A DNA stretch of 64,000 bases from Streptoverticillium olivoreticuli subsp. olivoreticuli. Its GTDB lineage: Bacteria > Actinomycetota > Actinomycetes > Streptomycetales > Streptomycetaceae. The stretch lies in the NCBI RefSeq assembly GCF_003391135.1, contig NZ_CP031455.1, forward strand, positions 3,255,001 through 3,319,000. Reading direction: 5' to 3'. Of the stretch, positions 8,632 through 19,341 are shown piece after piece (the first letter of the stretch is position 1; every line of letters starts with the position of its first letter). The notes beneath the pieces are model-generated. The model searched no databases, was not told the origin of the DNA, and worked only from the letters and a program-made list of their open reading frames with translations. Position numbers and translations under genes: made by a program.

Positions 8632-9696
8632 CTACGCGTTGCTCGCGGCCACCCAGCGGTCCAGTGCCCGCTTCGCCGCGCCGGAGTCGACCGACTCGGC
8701 GGCGCGGGCGATGCCCGCGGCGATCTGCTCGGTCAGGGGCGCGTCCGTGGGGTCCAGCGCCACCAGCGCGGCGGCCGCGTTCAGCAGCACCGCGTCCCGC
8801 GCGGGCCCGGTCTCCCCGGCCAGCAGGCGGCGGGCGACGTCGGCGTTGTACGACGCGTCGGCGCCCTTGAGCGCCTCGACCGGGACCAGCGGGATGCCCA
8901 CGTCCCGCGGGTCGAAGGGCTGTTCCTCGACCCGGCCGTCGCGGACGAGCCAGACCCGTGAGGTCGCGGTGGTGGTCAGTTCGTCCAGCCCGTCGTCCCC
9001 GCGGAAGACCAGCGCCGAGGAGCCGCGCTCGGCGAGCACCCCGGCGAGGATCGGGGCCATCCGGGCGTCGGCGACGCCGGTCGCCTGGGCGCGCACCCGC
9101 GCGGGGTTGGTCAGCGGGCCGAGCACGTTGAAGGTCGTGCGGATGCCCAGCTCGCGCCGTGCGGCCGCGACATAGCGCAGCGAGGGGTGGAACTTCACCG
9201 CGAAGCAGAAGGTGATGCCCGCCTCCTCGGCGACCTCCACCACCCGGCGCGGCGTCAGGTCCAGATTGACGCCCAGCTTCTCCAGGACGTCCGAGGCGCC
9301 GCTGGAGGACGACGCGGCGCGGTTGCCGTGCTTGACGACCTTGGCGCCGGTGCCGGCGACGACGATCGAGGCCATGGTGGAGATGTTGACGGTCTTGGCG
9401 CCGTCGCCGCCGGTGCCCACGATGTCGACGCTCCGGCCGGGCACCTCGATGAGGTTGGCGTGCGAGTACATCGCCCGGACGAGGCCGGAGATCTCGGCGA
9501 CCGTCTCGCCCTTGGCCCGCAGCGCGACCGCGAATCCGGCGATCTGGGCGTCGGTGGCCTCACCGCGCATGATCCGGTCCATGGCCCAGGCGGTGTCGTC
9601 CGCGCCGAGGTCGACTCCGCTCAGCAGGGCGTTCAGCAGACCCGGCCAGGAGGGTGCCACCGCGCTGTCGCCGCCTGCCGGGGTCACAACGTTCAT
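8632..9696 (-). CDS. trpD: Anthranilate phosphoribosyltransferase
   Basis: 354 residues. Transfers phosphoribosyl from PRPP to anthranilate, the second step of tryptophan synthesis. The glycine-rich [15 protein letters not shown] motif (about residue 88) binds PRPP, and [27 protein letters not shown] and DGLDELT are family hallmarks. The ATG at 9696 has AGGAG 8 nt upstream. It stands alone rather than in a trp operon, as in other Streptomyces. A strong hairpin follows the stop. Confidence 0.97.
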   Translation of the reverse strand: MNVVTPAGGDSAVAPSWPGLLNALLSGVDLGADDTAWAMDRIMRGEATDAQIAGFAVALRAKGETVAEISGLVRAMYSHANLIEVPGRSVDIVGTGGDGAKTVNISTMASIVVAGTGAKVVKHGNRAASSSSGASDVLEKLGVNLDLTPRRVVEVAEEAGITFCFAVKFHPSLRYVAAARRELGIRTTFNVLGPLTNPARVRAQATGVADARMAPILAGVLAERGSSALVFRGDDGLDELTTTATSRVWLVRDGRVEEQPFDPRDVGIPLVPVEALKGADASYNADVARRLLAGETGPARDAVLLNAAAALVALDPTDAPLTEQIAAGIARAAESVDSGAAKRALDRWVAASNA

Positions 9697-9779
9697 GGTC
9701 CACGCTCCTGGTGGTCGGTCGGAGAGCCGCGGCCGTCCGGGGCTCTGCCGGTCCAGCCTATCCAGGCCCACAGACCGCG

Positions 9780-9812
9780 AAGAGCCCCGTCCACGCGCTG
9801 GACGGGGCTCTT
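9780..9812 (-). terminator. Terminator of the ctaE-qcrCAB operon
   Basis: Perfect 13-bp inverted repeat (9780-9792 with 9800-9812), 7-nt loop, about 50 nt after the qcrB stop. Confidence 0.8.
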
Positions 9813-9861
9813 GCTGTGGCGATCAGCGATCACTGACCGGCCGGGGCCGGCCTGACCGGGA

Positions 9862-11511
9862 TCAGTGGTGGCCGTGGCCGCTGGTGATCTCCTGGAACTC
9901 CTCCGCGGTGGCCTTGGGGATCTGCGTCCCCTCGCCGTAGAAGCCCTTGGAGAGCTTCACGCGGAGCTTCTGCGTGGCGCCGACCTTGCGCTCGACACCG
10001 TTCTCGTCGACCTCGGGAACGAGCTCGAGCGGCTCGGGCTGCTCGTGCGCGGTGAGGGTGTGCAGCTGCTCCTGCGAGAGCGGCTCGTGGACCTCGACGA
10101 ACTCACCGTGCGGCAGGCGCTTGATGATGCCCGACTCGCGGCCGTGCAGCACCTTGTCCCTGTCGCGGCGCTGGAGGCCCATGCAGATCCGTCGGGTGGC
10201 CACGAAGACCAGGACCGGGACGACGAAGAAGCCGATCCGGACGAACCAGGTGATGGCGTTGATCGAGAGGTGGAAGTGGGTGGCCCACAGGTCGTTTCCA
10301 CCACCGACCAGCAGCACGAAGTACCAGCTGATCCACGCGGCGCCGAACGCGGTGCGCGTCGGGGCGTTGCGCGGGCGGTCCAGCAGGTGGTGCTCCCGCT
10401 TGTCGCCGGTCACCCAGGACTCGATGAACGGGTAGACGGCGATGGCGGCCAGCACCGTCGGGAAGATGATCAGCGGGATGAGCACGCCCAGGACGAGCGT
10501 GTGACCCCAGAAGTTGATCTCCCAGCCCGGCATGACACGGATCAGGCCCTCGGAGAAGCCCATGTACCAGTCGGGCTGGGCGCCGGTGGACACCTGGTCC
10601 GGCCGGTACGGGCCGATGGCCCAGATCGGGTTGATCGTGGCGAGCGCGGAGATGGCCGCGATCACACCGAAGACCAGGAAGAAGAAGCCTCCGGCCTTGG
10701 CCATGTAGACCGGCATCAGCGGCATGCCGACGACGTTCTTGTTCGTCCGGCCGGGGCCGGGGAACTGCGTGTGCTTGTGGTAGATCACGAGGATCATGTG
10801 GGCCACGACCAGGCCGAGCATGATGCCCGGCAGCAGCAGGACGTGGATCGAGAAGAAGCGCGGCACGAAGTCCGAGCCCGGGAACTCGCCACCGAAGAGG
10901 AACATCGAGATGTACGTACCGATGATCGGGATGGAGAGGATCGCACCCTCCATGAACCGCACACCGGTGCCGGACAGCAGGTCGTCCGGCAGGGAGTAAC
11001 CGGTGAAGCCGGTGAACATGCCCAGCACGAACAGCAGGAAGCCGAACAGCCAGTTGATCTCACGCGGCTTGCGGAACGCGCCCGTGAAGAAGACGCGCAT
11101 CATGTGGACGAACATGCCCGCGAGGAAGATCAGCGCGGCCCAGTGGTGGATCTGCCGGACCAGCAGACCGCCACGGACGTCGAAGCTGATGTTCAGCGTG
11201 GAGGCGAAGGCCTCCGACATCCGCATGCCCTGCATGGGGACGTAGGGACCGTGGTAGACGGTCTCTTCCATGCTCGGGTGGAAGAACAGCGTCAGATACA
11301 CACCCGTGAGGATGATGATCAGGAAGCTGTAGAGGCAGACCTCGCCCAGCATGAAGGACCAGTGGTCCGGGAAGATCTTGCGCATGTTGGCCTTGGCCAG
11401 GCTGTAGATGCCCAGCCGGCCGTCGGCCCAGTCGGCTACCCGCTCGCCCGCGGGCGCCTTGCGCCTGCCCTGCGCGTCAGCGCTATAGGCATCAGTCGTT
11501 GCAGTACTCAT
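9862..11511 (-). CDS. qcrB: Cytochrome bc1 complex cytochrome b subunit
   Basis: 549 residues, longer than mitochondrial cytochrome b because of an N-terminal cytoplasmic stretch and a C-terminal hydrophilic tail of about 130 residues, both typical of actinobacteria. Paired His on membrane helices (RQIHHWAALIF, HVLLLPG) ligate the two b hemes, and PDWYMGF corresponds to the PEWY quinol-oxidation loop. It carries electrons from menaquinol within the membrane. The ATG overlaps the qcrA stop by 4 nt (ATGA), so translation is probably coupled. Confidence 0.98.
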   Translation of the reverse strand: MSTATTDAYSADAQGRRKAPAGERVADWADGRLGIYSLAKANMRKIFPDHWSFMLGEVCLYSFLIIILTGVYLTLFFHPSMEETVYHGPYVPMQGMRMSEAFASTLNISFDVRGGLLVRQIHHWAALIFLAGMFVHMMRVFFTGAFRKPREINWLFGFLLFVLGMFTGFTGYSLPDDLLSGTGVRFMEGAILSIPIIGTYISMFLFGGEFPGSDFVPRFFSIHVLLLPGIMLGLVVAHMILVIYHKHTQFPGPGRTNKNVVGMPLMPVYMAKAGGFFFLVFGVIAAISALATINPIWAIGPYRPDQVSTGAQPDWYMGFSEGLIRVMPGWEINFWGHTLVLGVLIPLIIFPTVLAAIAVYPFIESWVTGDKREHHLLDRPRNAPTRTAFGAAWISWYFVLLVGGGNDLWATHFHLSINAITWFVRIGFFVVPVLVFVATRRICMGLQRRDRDKVLHGRESGIIKRLPHGEFVEVHEPLSQEQLHTLTAHEQPEPLELVPEVDENGVERKVGATQKLRVKLSKGFYGEGTQIPKATAEEFQEITSGHGHH

Positions 11512-12566
11512 CCGCGCTCCCAGAAGGCAGGACCGACGGGCTCGGCGAAGTCGCCCATCGCCTCGAGGTAGCCCTTGTCATTGACCTTGATCCGCAGCTG
11601 CGGCAGAGCGTGTCCGGCCGGGCCGAAGATCACCCGTCCGCCGTCGGACAGGTCGAAGGTGGACTGGTGGCACGGGCAGAGCACGTGGTGCGTCTGCTGC
11701 TCGTAGAGGCTGATGGGGCAGCCGACGTGCGTGCAGATCTTGGAGAAGGCGACGATACCGTCCGCCGACCAGTCGAGTTCCTTCTTGTCCTTGATGTTCT
11801 CCGGACGGAGCCGGACGATCATCAGGGCCGCCTTGGCGATCTCCTTCTGGAAATCGTGGTCCTCTTCCTTCAGGCCCTCGGGCATGGCGAAGGTGAGGGA
11901 CCCGACCTGGATGTCCTCGGGGCGCAGCGGCTGATTCGTGTTCTGGTTGATCAGCATCTTGCCCTCGGACCAGGCGGTCTTGCGGAGCTTGGTGCCCGGC
12001 AGCGGACCGAGGTCGCGGAGCAGCACCACACCGGAGAGCGGCACCAGGGCCAGCGCGCCGAACATGGTGTTGCGGATCAGCTTGCGACGGCCGAACGCCG
12101 ACTCCTCGGCACCGGCCGCGAAGTCCGCCAGGACCTTGGCCTTGACCTCGGGCTCGGCGGCGATCGCGTGCCGCTCGTCGGCGACCTCCACGTCGGACAT
12201 CAGGGTGCGGGCCCAGTGGACCGCGCCCGCGCCGATGCAGAACAGCGCCACGCCGAGGGTGAGCCCCAGCGAGAAGTTCAGCGCGCTGATGTGGCCGATC
12301 GGGAAGACGTAGATGTTCTTGTCGACCGGGATGGACACGTACGAGGCGATGAACCCGACCGTGGCCACCATCGACAGCAGGAACAGGAAGGCGACCGCGC
12401 GCTCGGAGCGCTTCGCGGCCCGCTCGTCGATGTCCTGGACGCGGTGCTCGTGCGGCGGCAGGCCCGGGTCGGCGAACGGGTCACCGGCCGGCTTGGTCAC
12501 GGCACTGGTGTGCGTGTCGCCCTGCGCGCTCGGCAGGTGCTCTTCTGGAATGTCTTGGCTACTCAT
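11508..12566 (-). CDS. qcrA: Cytochrome bc1 complex Rieske [2Fe-2S] subunit
   Basis: 352 residues with three predicted N-terminal membrane helices (about residues 55-75, 95-115, 160-180), the actinobacterial form. The cluster ligands are in CTHVGC and CPCH near residues 270-295, and GPAGHALPQL follows as in the family. It takes electrons from menaquinol to the diheme cytochrome c. It has 4-nt ATGA overlaps with qcrC upstream and qcrB downstream. The start at 12566 gives MSSQDIPEEH. Confidence 0.97.
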   Translation of the reverse strand: MSSQDIPEEHLPSAQGDTHTSAVTKPAGDPFADPGLPPHEHRVQDIDERAAKRSERAVAFLFLLSMVATVGFIASYVSIPVDKNIYVFPIGHISALNFSLGLTLGVALFCIGAGAVHWARTLMSDVEVADERHAIAAEPEVKAKVLADFAAGAEESAFGRRKLIRNTMFGALALVPLSGVVLLRDLGPLPGTKLRKTAWSEGKMLINQNTNQPLRPEDIQVGSLTFAMPEGLKEEDHDFQKEIAKAALMIVRLRPENIKDKKELDWSADGIVAFSKICTHVGCPISLYEQQTHHVLCPCHQSTFDLSDGGRVIFGPAGHALPQLRIKVNDKGYLEAMGDFAEPVGPAFWERG

Positions 12567-13375
12567 GACTTCTTGGCCTTTGCGGTCCGGGCGGCGACCC
12601 AGATGGCGACGACGATCAGCGCGCCCAGGCCGAAGATCCACGCGAACAGACCCTCACTGACGGGGCCGAGGCCACCCAGTTCGAGACCGCCCGGGCTCTG
12701 CGACTTGCTGCTGTTGACCGTGTCGAGGTACGCGATGATGTCCTTCTTGTTCTTCTCCGACATCGTGGTGTCGGGGAAGGAAGGCATGTTCTGCGGGCCG
12801 GTCTGCATGGCCTCGTAGATGTGCTTGGGGTTGACGTCCTCGAGCGACGGGGCGAACTTGCCGTTGGAGAGGGCGCCGCCCTTGCCGGTGAAGTTGTGGC
12901 ACTGGGCGCAGTTCGTCCGGAAGAGCTCCCCGCCCTTGGCGATGTCCGCGCCGTCGGGGCTGTACTGGTCCTTGGACGGAACCGAGGGACCGGCGCCGAG
13001 CGAGGCGATGTAGGCGGCGAGCTGGTCGATCTCGGCCTGGTCGTAGATCGCCTTCTTCTTCGGCGCCTGGGCACCCTGCTGCTGGAGCGGCATGCGGCCG
13101 GTGCCGACCTGGAAGTCGACGGCCGAGGCGCCCACGCCGACGAGGCTCGGGCCGTCGGTGGTGCCCTGACCGCCGGTGCCGTGGCAGCTTGCGCAGCCTA
13201 CGGAATAGAGCTTCTTGCCCTCCTCGATGGCAAGGGACTGGGCGGCGGTGTCATCGGCCTTGGCCGTGTCCGCCGGCGCGAACGCGGCGTACAGCCCCCC
13301 AGTTACCGCCAGCGCGAAGAGTAGGACGACGACCGCCGCCAGCGGATGGCGTCGTCGTGCGGAGAGCTTTTTCAC
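12563..13375 (-). CDS. qcrC: Diheme cytochrome c subunit of the bc1 complex
   Basis: 270 residues. An N-terminal signal anchor (about 10-30) is followed by two cytochrome c domains with CASCHG and CAQCHN heme sites, and a C-terminal membrane helix (about 235-260). In actinobacteria this diheme protein hands electrons directly to the aa3 oxidase and replaces soluble cytochrome c, which fits the nearby ctaE and ctaCDF genes. Its stop overlaps the qcrA start. Confidence 0.98.
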   Translation of the reverse strand: MKKLSARRRHPLAAVVVLLFALAVTGGLYAAFAPADTAKADDTAAQSLAIEEGKKLYSVGCASCHGTGGQGTTDGPSLVGVGASAVDFQVGTGRMPLQQQGAQAPKKKAIYDQAEIDQLAAYIASLGAGPSVPSKDQYSPDGADIAKGGELFRTNCAQCHNFTGKGGALSNGKFAPSLEDVNPKHIYEAMQTGPQNMPSFPDTTMSEKNKKDIIAYLDTVNSSKSQSPGGLELGGLGPVSEGLFAWIFGLGALIVVAIWVAARTAKAKKS

Positions 13376-13452
13376 GGATTACCCCGGTGTCAGGATCTTC
13401 TGCGTCGATGCTGGACTGTTTGGTCCGGTGCGGACCGAACCGAAATCTTCGA

Positions 13453-14073
13453 TTACTTGATCAAGTAGATCGTGGCGAAGAGGCCGATCCAGACCACGTC
13501 GACGAAGTGCCAGTAGTAGGACACGACAATGGCCGCCGTCGCCTGGTGGTGAGTGAACCTCTTGGCCGCGTACGTCCTGCCCAGGACCAGCAGGAAGGCG
13601 ATCAGGCCGCCCGTCACATGCAGTCCGTGGAAGCCGGTCGTCAGGTAGAACGCCGAGCCGTACGGGTCGGAGGACAGGGAGAGCCCGTCCTTCTTGACCA
13701 GGTCCGTGTACTCGAAGATCTGACCGCCGATGAAGATGGCACCCATCACAAAGGTGATCGAGAACCAGGTGCGCAGCTTCTTCACGTCGCCGCGCTCGGC
13801 GGCGAAGACGCCGAGCTGGCACGTGAGGGAGGAGAGCACCAGGATCGTGGTGTTCGTCGCTGAGAACGGAACGTTCAGCGACGACGCCATCTCCTTCCAG
13901 TGGTCCGTGCCGGTCACCGATCGGAGGGTGAAGTACATCGCGAAGAGGGCCGCGAAGAACATCAGCTCGGAACTCAGCCAGATGATGGTTCCGACGCTGG
14001 TGAGGTTCGGCCGGTTGACCGACGGGTGCGCGTGCCCGGTATCTACTGCTGTTGCTGTCGCCACGACCGACAT
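13453..14073 (-). CDS. ctaE: Cytochrome c oxidase (aa3) subunit III
   Basis: 206 residues with five membrane helices, and subunit III signatures such as [12 protein letters not shown] and [14 protein letters not shown]. It is the first gene of the operon that continues into qcrCAB (77-nt gap), separate from ctaCDF. This split is usual in actinobacteria and matches the bc1-aa3 supercomplex. The ATG at 14073 has no clear ribosome site. Confidence 0.96.
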   Translation of the reverse strand: MSVVATATAVDTGHAHPSVNRPNLTSVGTIIWLSSELMFFAALFAMYFTLRSVTGTDHWKEMASSLNVPFSATNTTILVLSSLTCQLGVFAAERGDVKKLRTWFSITFVMGAIFIGGQIFEYTDLVKKDGLSLSSDPYGSAFYLTTGFHGLHVTGGLIAFLLVLGRTYAAKRFTHHQATAAIVVSYYWHFVDVVWIGLFATIYLIK

Positions 14074-14368
14074 TATGTCGGTCGCTTATCTCGCGCTCAC
14101 TCCGGGGGGTGCCGTTCGGTGTGTCAAGACCGTATGCGCTGCTCGTACGGCCCAGGGCGGCGATCCCCCAAAGGGGGGAAGCGCGGCCTCCGCGGGCCCG
14201 TGCGGCCCCGGTGGGCGGCACTGGTGACGGCCCGTCGGCCCGCGCGGCGCCGCGTCCGGGTTTTCCCGCCCCTCCTCGGGCGCGGCGCTCGCGGAGTAGC
14301 ATCCGCGCATTGGTGCGTTCCGCATCCGAGCCACAGCCGTGCCCTCTGTCCACAAGCCTGGAGGAACG

Positions 14369-14797
14369 ATGCAGCCGACCGCCACGGTGCTGGTCTACAG
14401 CGACGACGCCGGCACCCGCGAGCAGGTGCGGCTGGCCGCCGGGCGCCGCCCCGCCGCCGATGTGCCGCCGGTGCAGTATCTGGAGTGCGCGACGCTTCCG
14501 GCGGTCCTCAAGGCCCTGGAGGAGCGCCGGATCGACGTGTGCGTGCTGGACGGCGAGACGGCGCCCGCGGGCGGCATGGGCGTCTGCAGGCAGCTCAAGG
14601 ACGAGGTGTTCCGCTGCCCGCCGGTGCTGCTGCTCATGGGCCGCCCGCAGGACGCCTGGCTGGCCACCTGGAGCCGCGCGGACGCGGCGGTGACCCATCC
14701 GCTGGACCCGGCCGTGTTCGCCGACGCCCTGGCCGGGCTGCTGCGCGGTGCCGCCCGGCAGCCCGACGGCCCGGGGAAGCACGTGGTGGGCGCCTGA
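14369..14797 (+). CDS. Atypical receiver-domain (response-regulator-like) protein
   Basis: 142 residues covering one receiver-like domain with no output domain. The acidic pair is present in VLVYSDDA (about residue 10), and the phospho-acceptor position appears as the Asp in DVCVLDGE (about 60). The conserved Lys near the C-terminus, normally in a KP motif, is replaced in THPLDP, so phosphorylation signalling may be altered or lost. The ATG at 14369 follows a strong GGAGGAACG site. It is divergent from ctaE. No partner kinase is adjacent. Confidence 0.75.
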   Translation: MQPTATVLVYSDDAGTREQVRLAAGRRPAADVPPVQYLECATLPAVLKALEERRIDVCVLDGETAPAGGMGVCRQLKDEVFRCPPVLLLMGRPQDAWLATWSRADAAVTHPLDPAVFADALAGLLRGAARQPDGPGKHVVGA

Positions 14798-14822
14798 GGG
14801 CCGGTCACGGCCCGCGTGGCGG

Positions 14823-16070
14823 CTAGAGCTGCGGGCGCAGGCGGGCCGCATCGGCGGGACTGCTCCCGTCGCGCTTCCCGGCCGCCAGGGCGCTGCCCTC
14901 GCGCCACTGCTGCCACGACATGTTCCAGTCGCCGAAGCCGTTGTCGAAGGGTGTCATGGTCGCCCCCGCGCTGCCCACGACCTTGACGACGTCGCCCAGG
15001 TGGACGGTGTCGAAAAACCACTTGGCGTTCTCGGTGCTCATGCCGGTGCAGCCGTGGCTGACGTTCTCGGCGCCCTGCGACCCCTCGGACCAGGGGGCGG
15101 CGTGCACGTACTCGCCGCTCCAGGTGACGCGGGTCGCCCAGTAGACGGGCAGGTCGTACGAGTCCTCGCTGCCCTCGGCGATGCCGATGCTGGTGCCGCG
15201 CATCCGTACGAAGGATTCGCGGCCGAGGACCACCTTGACCCCGTTGCGGGTGGCGTAGCCGGGCTTGCCGGTGGTCACCGGGATGGACCGGATCTCCTGG
15301 CCGTTGCGGAACACGCTCATGCTGTGGCCGGCCGCGTCGGTGACGGCCTCGATCCGGTCGCCGATGGTCAGCTTCACGGGCTTGGAGCCGCCTCCGTAGA
15401 GCCCGCCGCCCACCTTGATGCCGTCCAGGCCGGAGCGTACGTCGACGGTGGCGTGGGCGGGCCAGTACTCCTTGGGGCGGTAGTGCAGGGTGCGGTTGTC
15501 CACCCAGTGCCAGGCGCCCTCCACGGAGGGCTCGGAGTCGACCTTGAGGGCCCGCTCGATGGTGGACCGGGCGCCGGGGTCCTGGACGGGGGCGCTGAGT
15601 TCGGCGGTGATGGGCTGTCCCACGCCGTACGTGCCGCTCTGCGGGCCGAAATTCACCCTCAGCAGGCGATCTGCCGCACTGGTGTCGAAACCGATCGTCC
15701 GGCGCCCCTGAGCGCCGTTCTCGTCCTCGGTGCTCACCCGCACCGTGTAGTGGGCGCCGGCGGCCAGGGCGCCGGTGCTGTGCCAGTTGCCGCCGTCGGC
15801 GGCGAGCTCACCCTGCACATAGCGCCCGGCCGCGTCCGTCGCGGTGACGTCGGTGATCCGGTCGGAGCCGCTCGCCCGCACCTCCAGCGGCTTGCTGGGG
15901 TCGGCCTTCTCCCCGTCGCCGGCGCTGGTGAGCATGACCTGCCCGGTGGCGTCGTAGGGCTTGTCCGCCAGCGGGTTGGACGAGCCGCCGCACGCGGAGA
16001 CCCCCAGGGCCAGGGACACCAGCAGCAGGGCCCCCCGGAACACCGTGCGGCATCGAGGTGAGTGACTCAT
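14823..16070 (-). CDS. L,D-transpeptidase lipoprotein (Ig-like plus YkuD domain)
   Basis: 415 residues. The signal peptide has lipobox LGVSACGG (Cys about residue 27), then two Ig-like domains (about 40-260) and a C-terminal YkuD catalytic domain with VSHGCTGMS, where His and Cys are catalytic. It forms 3-3 cross-links in peptidoglycan outside the membrane, like mycobacterial LdtMt2. The ATG at 16070 sits just before the hydrophobic segment; ribosome site weak. It is placed between the two respiratory clusters with no functional link visible. Confidence 0.93.
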   Translation of the reverse strand: MSHSPRCRTVFRGALLLVSLALGVSACGGSSNPLADKPYDATGQVMLTSAGDGEKADPSKPLEVRASGSDRITDVTATDAAGRYVQGELAADGGNWHSTGALAAGAHYTVRVSTEDENGAQGRRTIGFDTSAADRLLRVNFGPQSGTYGVGQPITAELSAPVQDPGARSTIERALKVDSEPSVEGAWHWVDNRTLHYRPKEYWPAHATVDVRSGLDGIKVGGGLYGGGSKPVKLTIGDRIEAVTDAAGHSMSVFRNGQEIRSIPVTTGKPGYATRNGVKVVLGRESFVRMRGTSIGIAEGSEDSYDLPVYWATRVTWSGEYVHAAPWSEGSQGAENVSHGCTGMSTENAKWFFDTVHLGDVVKVVGSAGATMTPFDNGFGDWNMSWQQWREGSALAAGKRDGSSPADAARLRPQL

Positions 16071-16193
16071 GGTCACACCGTAGGAAGGAACGGGGGCCAC
16101 GGCCCGTGGGGTGACTGCAAACGGGTGCACTTGGGAACGGGGGCCCGCCGTTGCTCCACCCGTGGCGGCGCCCCGGGATCCACGGGGAAAACG

Positions 16194-16231
16194 GCCGGGC
16201 CCCGCACACCTTGCGGTGTGCGGGGCCCGGC
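16194..16231 (-). terminator. Terminator of the ctaCDF operon
   Basis: Perfect 17-bp inverted repeat (16194-16210 with 16215-16231), loop TTGC, 20 nt after the ctaF stop. Confidence 0.88.
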
Positions 16232-16250
16232 GTGCGCGGTCCGGCGGAAC

Positions 16251-16649
16251 CTACTGGTTCGCGTTCTCGCCGCGGTAGAACTCGAACACCCAGCCGAAGA
16301 GGCCGACCAGGATCATCGGGGCGGAGAAGTACATCAGCCACCAGCCGAAGACGACGCCCATGAAGGCGAGCGCGCCACCGAGGGCCAGGGACAGCGGCTG
16401 CCAGCTGTGCGGGGCGAAGAAGCCCAGCTCACCGGCGTCGTCCGCGACATCGGCGTCCACGTTGTCCTGGGCGCCGACGTCCACCCGGCGCGCGGTGAAC
16501 GCCAGGTAGTAGCCGACCATGATGCACAGGCCGAAGGCCAGGAAGAGCGCGGTGGTACCGGCCGGCTCCTTCGACCACACGCCATAGACGATCGCCATGG
16601 CAAGGACGAAGACGGAGAGCCAGATGAACATCCGGCCTTGGACCTTCAC
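16251..16649 (-). CDS. ctaF: Cytochrome c oxidase (aa3) subunit IV, actinobacterial type
   Basis: 132 residues with four hydrophobic helices and an acidic loop in the middle ([18 protein letters not shown]). It matches the small actinobacterial subunit IV in size and place, directly after ctaD. The GTG start at 16649 overlaps the ctaD stop by 4 nt (GTGA). It stabilises the oxidase core in the membrane by family knowledge. Confidence 0.93.
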   Translation of the reverse strand: MKVQGRMFIWLSVFVLAMAIVYGVWSKEPAGTTALFLAFGLCIMVGYYLAFTARRVDVGAQDNVDADVADDAGELGFFAPHSWQPLSLALGGALAFMGVVFGWWLMYFSAPMILVGLFGWVFEFYRGENANQ

Positions 16650-18373
16650 TTGCCGGCCTCCTTGCCACCCGCGAGGGCCTTGTCGTGCGCGAGGTTCTCC
16701 TCGAGCTCCAGCGCCGCGATCTCCGGGTGGTGGAGGTCGAAGGCCGGGGCCTCGGAGCGGATGCGCGGCAGGGTGAGGAAGTTGTGCCGCGGCGGCGGGC
16801 AGGAGGTCGCCCACTCCAGCGAACGGCCGTAGCCCCACGGGTCGTCGACCTCGACCTTCTTGCCGTACTTGGCGGTCTTCCACACGTTGTAGAAGAACGG
16901 CAGTATCGACAGACCGAGGAGGAACGAGCTGATCGTCGAGATCGTGTTCAGCGTCGTGAAGCCGTCCGCGGCCAGGTAGTCGGCGTAGCGGCGCGGCATG
17001 CCCTCGACGCCCAGCCAGTGCTGCACCAGGAACGTGCCGTGGAAGCCCACGAACAGCGTCCAGAAGGTGATCTTGCCCAGGCGCTCGTCCAGCATCTTGC
17101 CGGTGAACTTCGGCCACCAGAAGTGGAAGCCGGCGAACATCGCGAAGACGACCGTACCGAAGATCACGTAGTGGAAGTGCGCCACCACGAAGTACGAGTC
17201 GGAGACGTGGAAGTCCAGCGGCGGCGAGGCCAGGATGACACCGGTCAGACCACCGAAGGTGAAGGTGATCAGGAAGCCGATGGCCCACAGCATGGGCGTC
17301 TCGAAGGAGAGCGAGCCCTTCCACATGGTGCCGATCCAGTTGAAGAACTTCACACCGGTCGGGACCGCGATCAGGAAGGTCATGAAGGAGAAGAACGGCA
17401 GGAGCACGCCGCCCGTCACGTACATGTGGTGCGCCCACACCGTCACCGAGAGACCGGCGATGGCGATCGTGGCGGCGATGAGGCTGCCGTAACCGAACAT
17501 CGGCTTCCGGCTGAAGACCGGAATGACCTCGGAGATGATGCCGAAGAACGGCAGGGCGATGATGTACACCTCTGGATGGCCGAAGAACCAGAAGAGGTGC
17601 TGCCACAGCAGTGAGCCGCCGTTGGCCGCGTTGAAGATCTGCGCACCGAATTTACGGTCCGCCTCCAGGGCGAACAGCGCAGCGGCGAGCACCGGGAAGG
17701 CCAGCAGGACCAGGACACCGGTCAGCAGGACGTTCCAGGTGAAGATCGGCATGCGGAACATCGTCATGCCGGGCGCGCGCATGCAGATGATCGTGGTGAT
17801 GAAGTTGACCGAGCCGAGGATCGTGCCGAAGCCGGAGAAGGCCAGACCCATGATCCACATGTCGGCGCCGACACCCGGCGAGCGGACGGCGTCCGACAGC
17901 GGGGAGTAGGCGAACCAGCCGAAGTCGGCCGCACCCTGCGGGGTGAGGAAGCCGGCCACCGCGATCAGCGAGCCGAAGAGGTACAGCCAGTAGGCGAACA
18001 TGTTCAGCCGCGGGAACGCCACATCGGGCGCACCGATCTGGAGCGGCATGATCCAGTTCGCGAAACCGGCGAACAGGGGCGTCGCGAACATCAGCAGCAT
18101 GATCGTGCCGTGCATCGTGAACGCCTGGTTGAACTGCTCGTTCGACATGATCTGCGTGCCGGGACGGGCGAGCTCGGCGCGCATGAGGAGCGCCATCAGG
18201 CCGCCGATGCAGAAGAACGCGAACGACGTGACCAGATACATCGTGCCGATGGTCTTGTGGTCAGTGGTGGTGAGCCACTTGATCACCTGATTACCGGGCT
18301 GCTTCTGGCGTACGGGTGGTGCTGCCGTGGCTGTCGCGGCGGCGGCACCCTGGGGTTCGTTGAGGATGCTCAC
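16646..18373 (-). CDS. ctaD: Cytochrome c oxidase (aa3) subunit I
   Basis: 575 residues, twelve membrane helices. The heme-copper site is visible in FGHPEVYII and [19 protein letters not shown] holds the axial heme His ligands. It reduces O2 to water and pumps protons. The start overlaps the ctaC stop (ATGA) and the end overlaps ctaF, so the three genes form a tight operon. GHPEVY keeps the Tyr-His cross-link region and the helix VI Glu of A-type oxidases. Confidence 0.99.
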   Translation of the reverse strand: MSILNEPQGAAAATATAAPPVRQKQPGNQVIKWLTTTDHKTIGTMYLVTSFAFFCIGGLMALLMRAELARPGTQIMSNEQFNQAFTMHGTIMLLMFATPLFAGFANWIMPLQIGAPDVAFPRLNMFAYWLYLFGSLIAVAGFLTPQGAADFGWFAYSPLSDAVRSPGVGADMWIMGLAFSGFGTILGSVNFITTIICMRAPGMTMFRMPIFTWNVLLTGVLVLLAFPVLAAALFALEADRKFGAQIFNAANGGSLLWQHLFWFFGHPEVYIIALPFFGIISEVIPVFSRKPMFGYGSLIAATIAIAGLSVTVWAHHMYVTGGVLLPFFSFMTFLIAVPTGVKFFNWIGTMWKGSLSFETPMLWAIGFLITFTFGGLTGVILASPPLDFHVSDSYFVVAHFHYVIFGTVVFAMFAGFHFWWPKFTGKMLDERLGKITFWTLFVGFHGTFLVQHWLGVEGMPRRYADYLAADGFTTLNTISTISSFLLGLSILPFFYNVWKTAKYGKKVEVDDPWGYGRSLEWATSCPPPRHNFLTLPRIRSEAPAFDLHHPEIAALELEENLAHDKALAGGKEAGK

Positions 18374-19341
18374 TTGTTCTTGGTCTCCGCGTTCTTCGCG
18401 TGATCCGTCTGCGCGATGCCCGCCGGCTGATAGCCGGTCTGGCCCTTCTTCGCAAGGTCCTTCAGATGCTGCTGGTAGCGCTCAGGAGAGACGACCTTGA
18501 CATTGAAGAGCATGCGGGAGTGGTCCTGACCGCAGAGCTCGGCACACTTGCCGAAGAAGGTGCCCTCCTTGTTCGGGGTCACCGTGAAGCTGTTGGTGTG
18601 CCCCGGGATGACGTCCTGCTTCATCAGGAACGGCACCACCCAGAAGGAGTGGATGACATCCCGCGAGGTCAGGATGAACTCCACCGTCTCGCCCTTGGGC
18701 AGCCACAGGGTCGGGCCCGGGTTGCCGTTCTGCGGGTTCCGCTCACCGGGGGTACCGACCTCGTACACACCCTCCGCGCCCTGCGGTGCCTTCTTCAGGA
18801 ACCGGTCGGGAATCGCGTCCAGCTCCTTGTTGGCACGGAGCGGCTGCGCCGGGGTGGCCGTGTTGCCGTCGACGTTCTCCATGTAGTTGAACGCCCAGCT
18901 CCACTGGAAGCCCACCACGTTGATGAGGTGCTTCGGCTTCTCAGGGTTGGTCAGGAGCTTGTTCTCATCACGCGCGGTGAAGTAGAAGAACACCGACACG
19001 ATGATGATCGGAACCGCGGTGTACAGCGCCTCGATGGGCATGTTGTACCGGGTTTGCGTGGGGATCTGCACCTTCGTCCGGCTGCGCCGGTGGAAGATGA
19101 CGCTCCAGATGATCAGGCCCCACACCAGAACGCCGACCACGAGGGCGGCGGCCCAAGAGCCCTGCCACAGGGAGAGGATCCTCGGGGCCTCTTCCGTGAC
19201 GGGAGTGGGCATTCCGAGGCGGGGGAAGTCCTTATATGTGCAACCGGAGGCGGTCGCCAGGACAGCGCCCGCGGCCAGCGCCTGCAGCAGCTTCCGCCGC
19301 ACCGGGCGCCGCGACGAGCGGTCGGAGCCGTTGGGACTCAC
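18370..19341 (-). CDS. ctaC: Cytochrome c oxidase (aa3) subunit II lipoprotein
   Basis: 323 residues. The signal peptide has lipobox ATASGC (Cys about residue 34), then two membrane helices (about 60-80 and 105-125) and a C-terminal cupredoxin domain. The binuclear CuA centre ligands are in [12 protein letters not shown], with the earlier His in DVIHSFWVV. It accepts electrons from QcrC and feeds CtaD. First gene of ctaCDF. Confidence 0.98.
   Translation of the reverse strand: MSPNGSDRSSRRPVRRKLLQALAAGAVLATASGCTYKDFPRLGMPTPVTEEAPRILSLWQGSWAAALVVGVLVWGLIIWSVIFHRRSRTKVQIPTQTRYNMPIEALYTAVPIIIVSVFFYFTARDENKLLTNPEKPKHLINVVGFQWSWAFNYMENVDGNTATPAQPLRANKELDAIPDRFLKKAPQGAEGVYEVGTPGERNPQNGNPGPTLWLPKGETVEFILTSRDVIHSFWVVPFLMKQDVIPGHTNSFTVTPNKEGTFFGKCAELCGQDHSRMLFNVKVVSPERYQQHLKDLAKKGQTGYQPAGIAQTDHAKNAETKNK

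Noticed and set aside
9865..11571. Long histidine/aspartate-rich open frame antisense to qcrB
   Set aside because: It is a shadow of the qcrB and qcrA codons, with composition typical of antisense frames and no domain.
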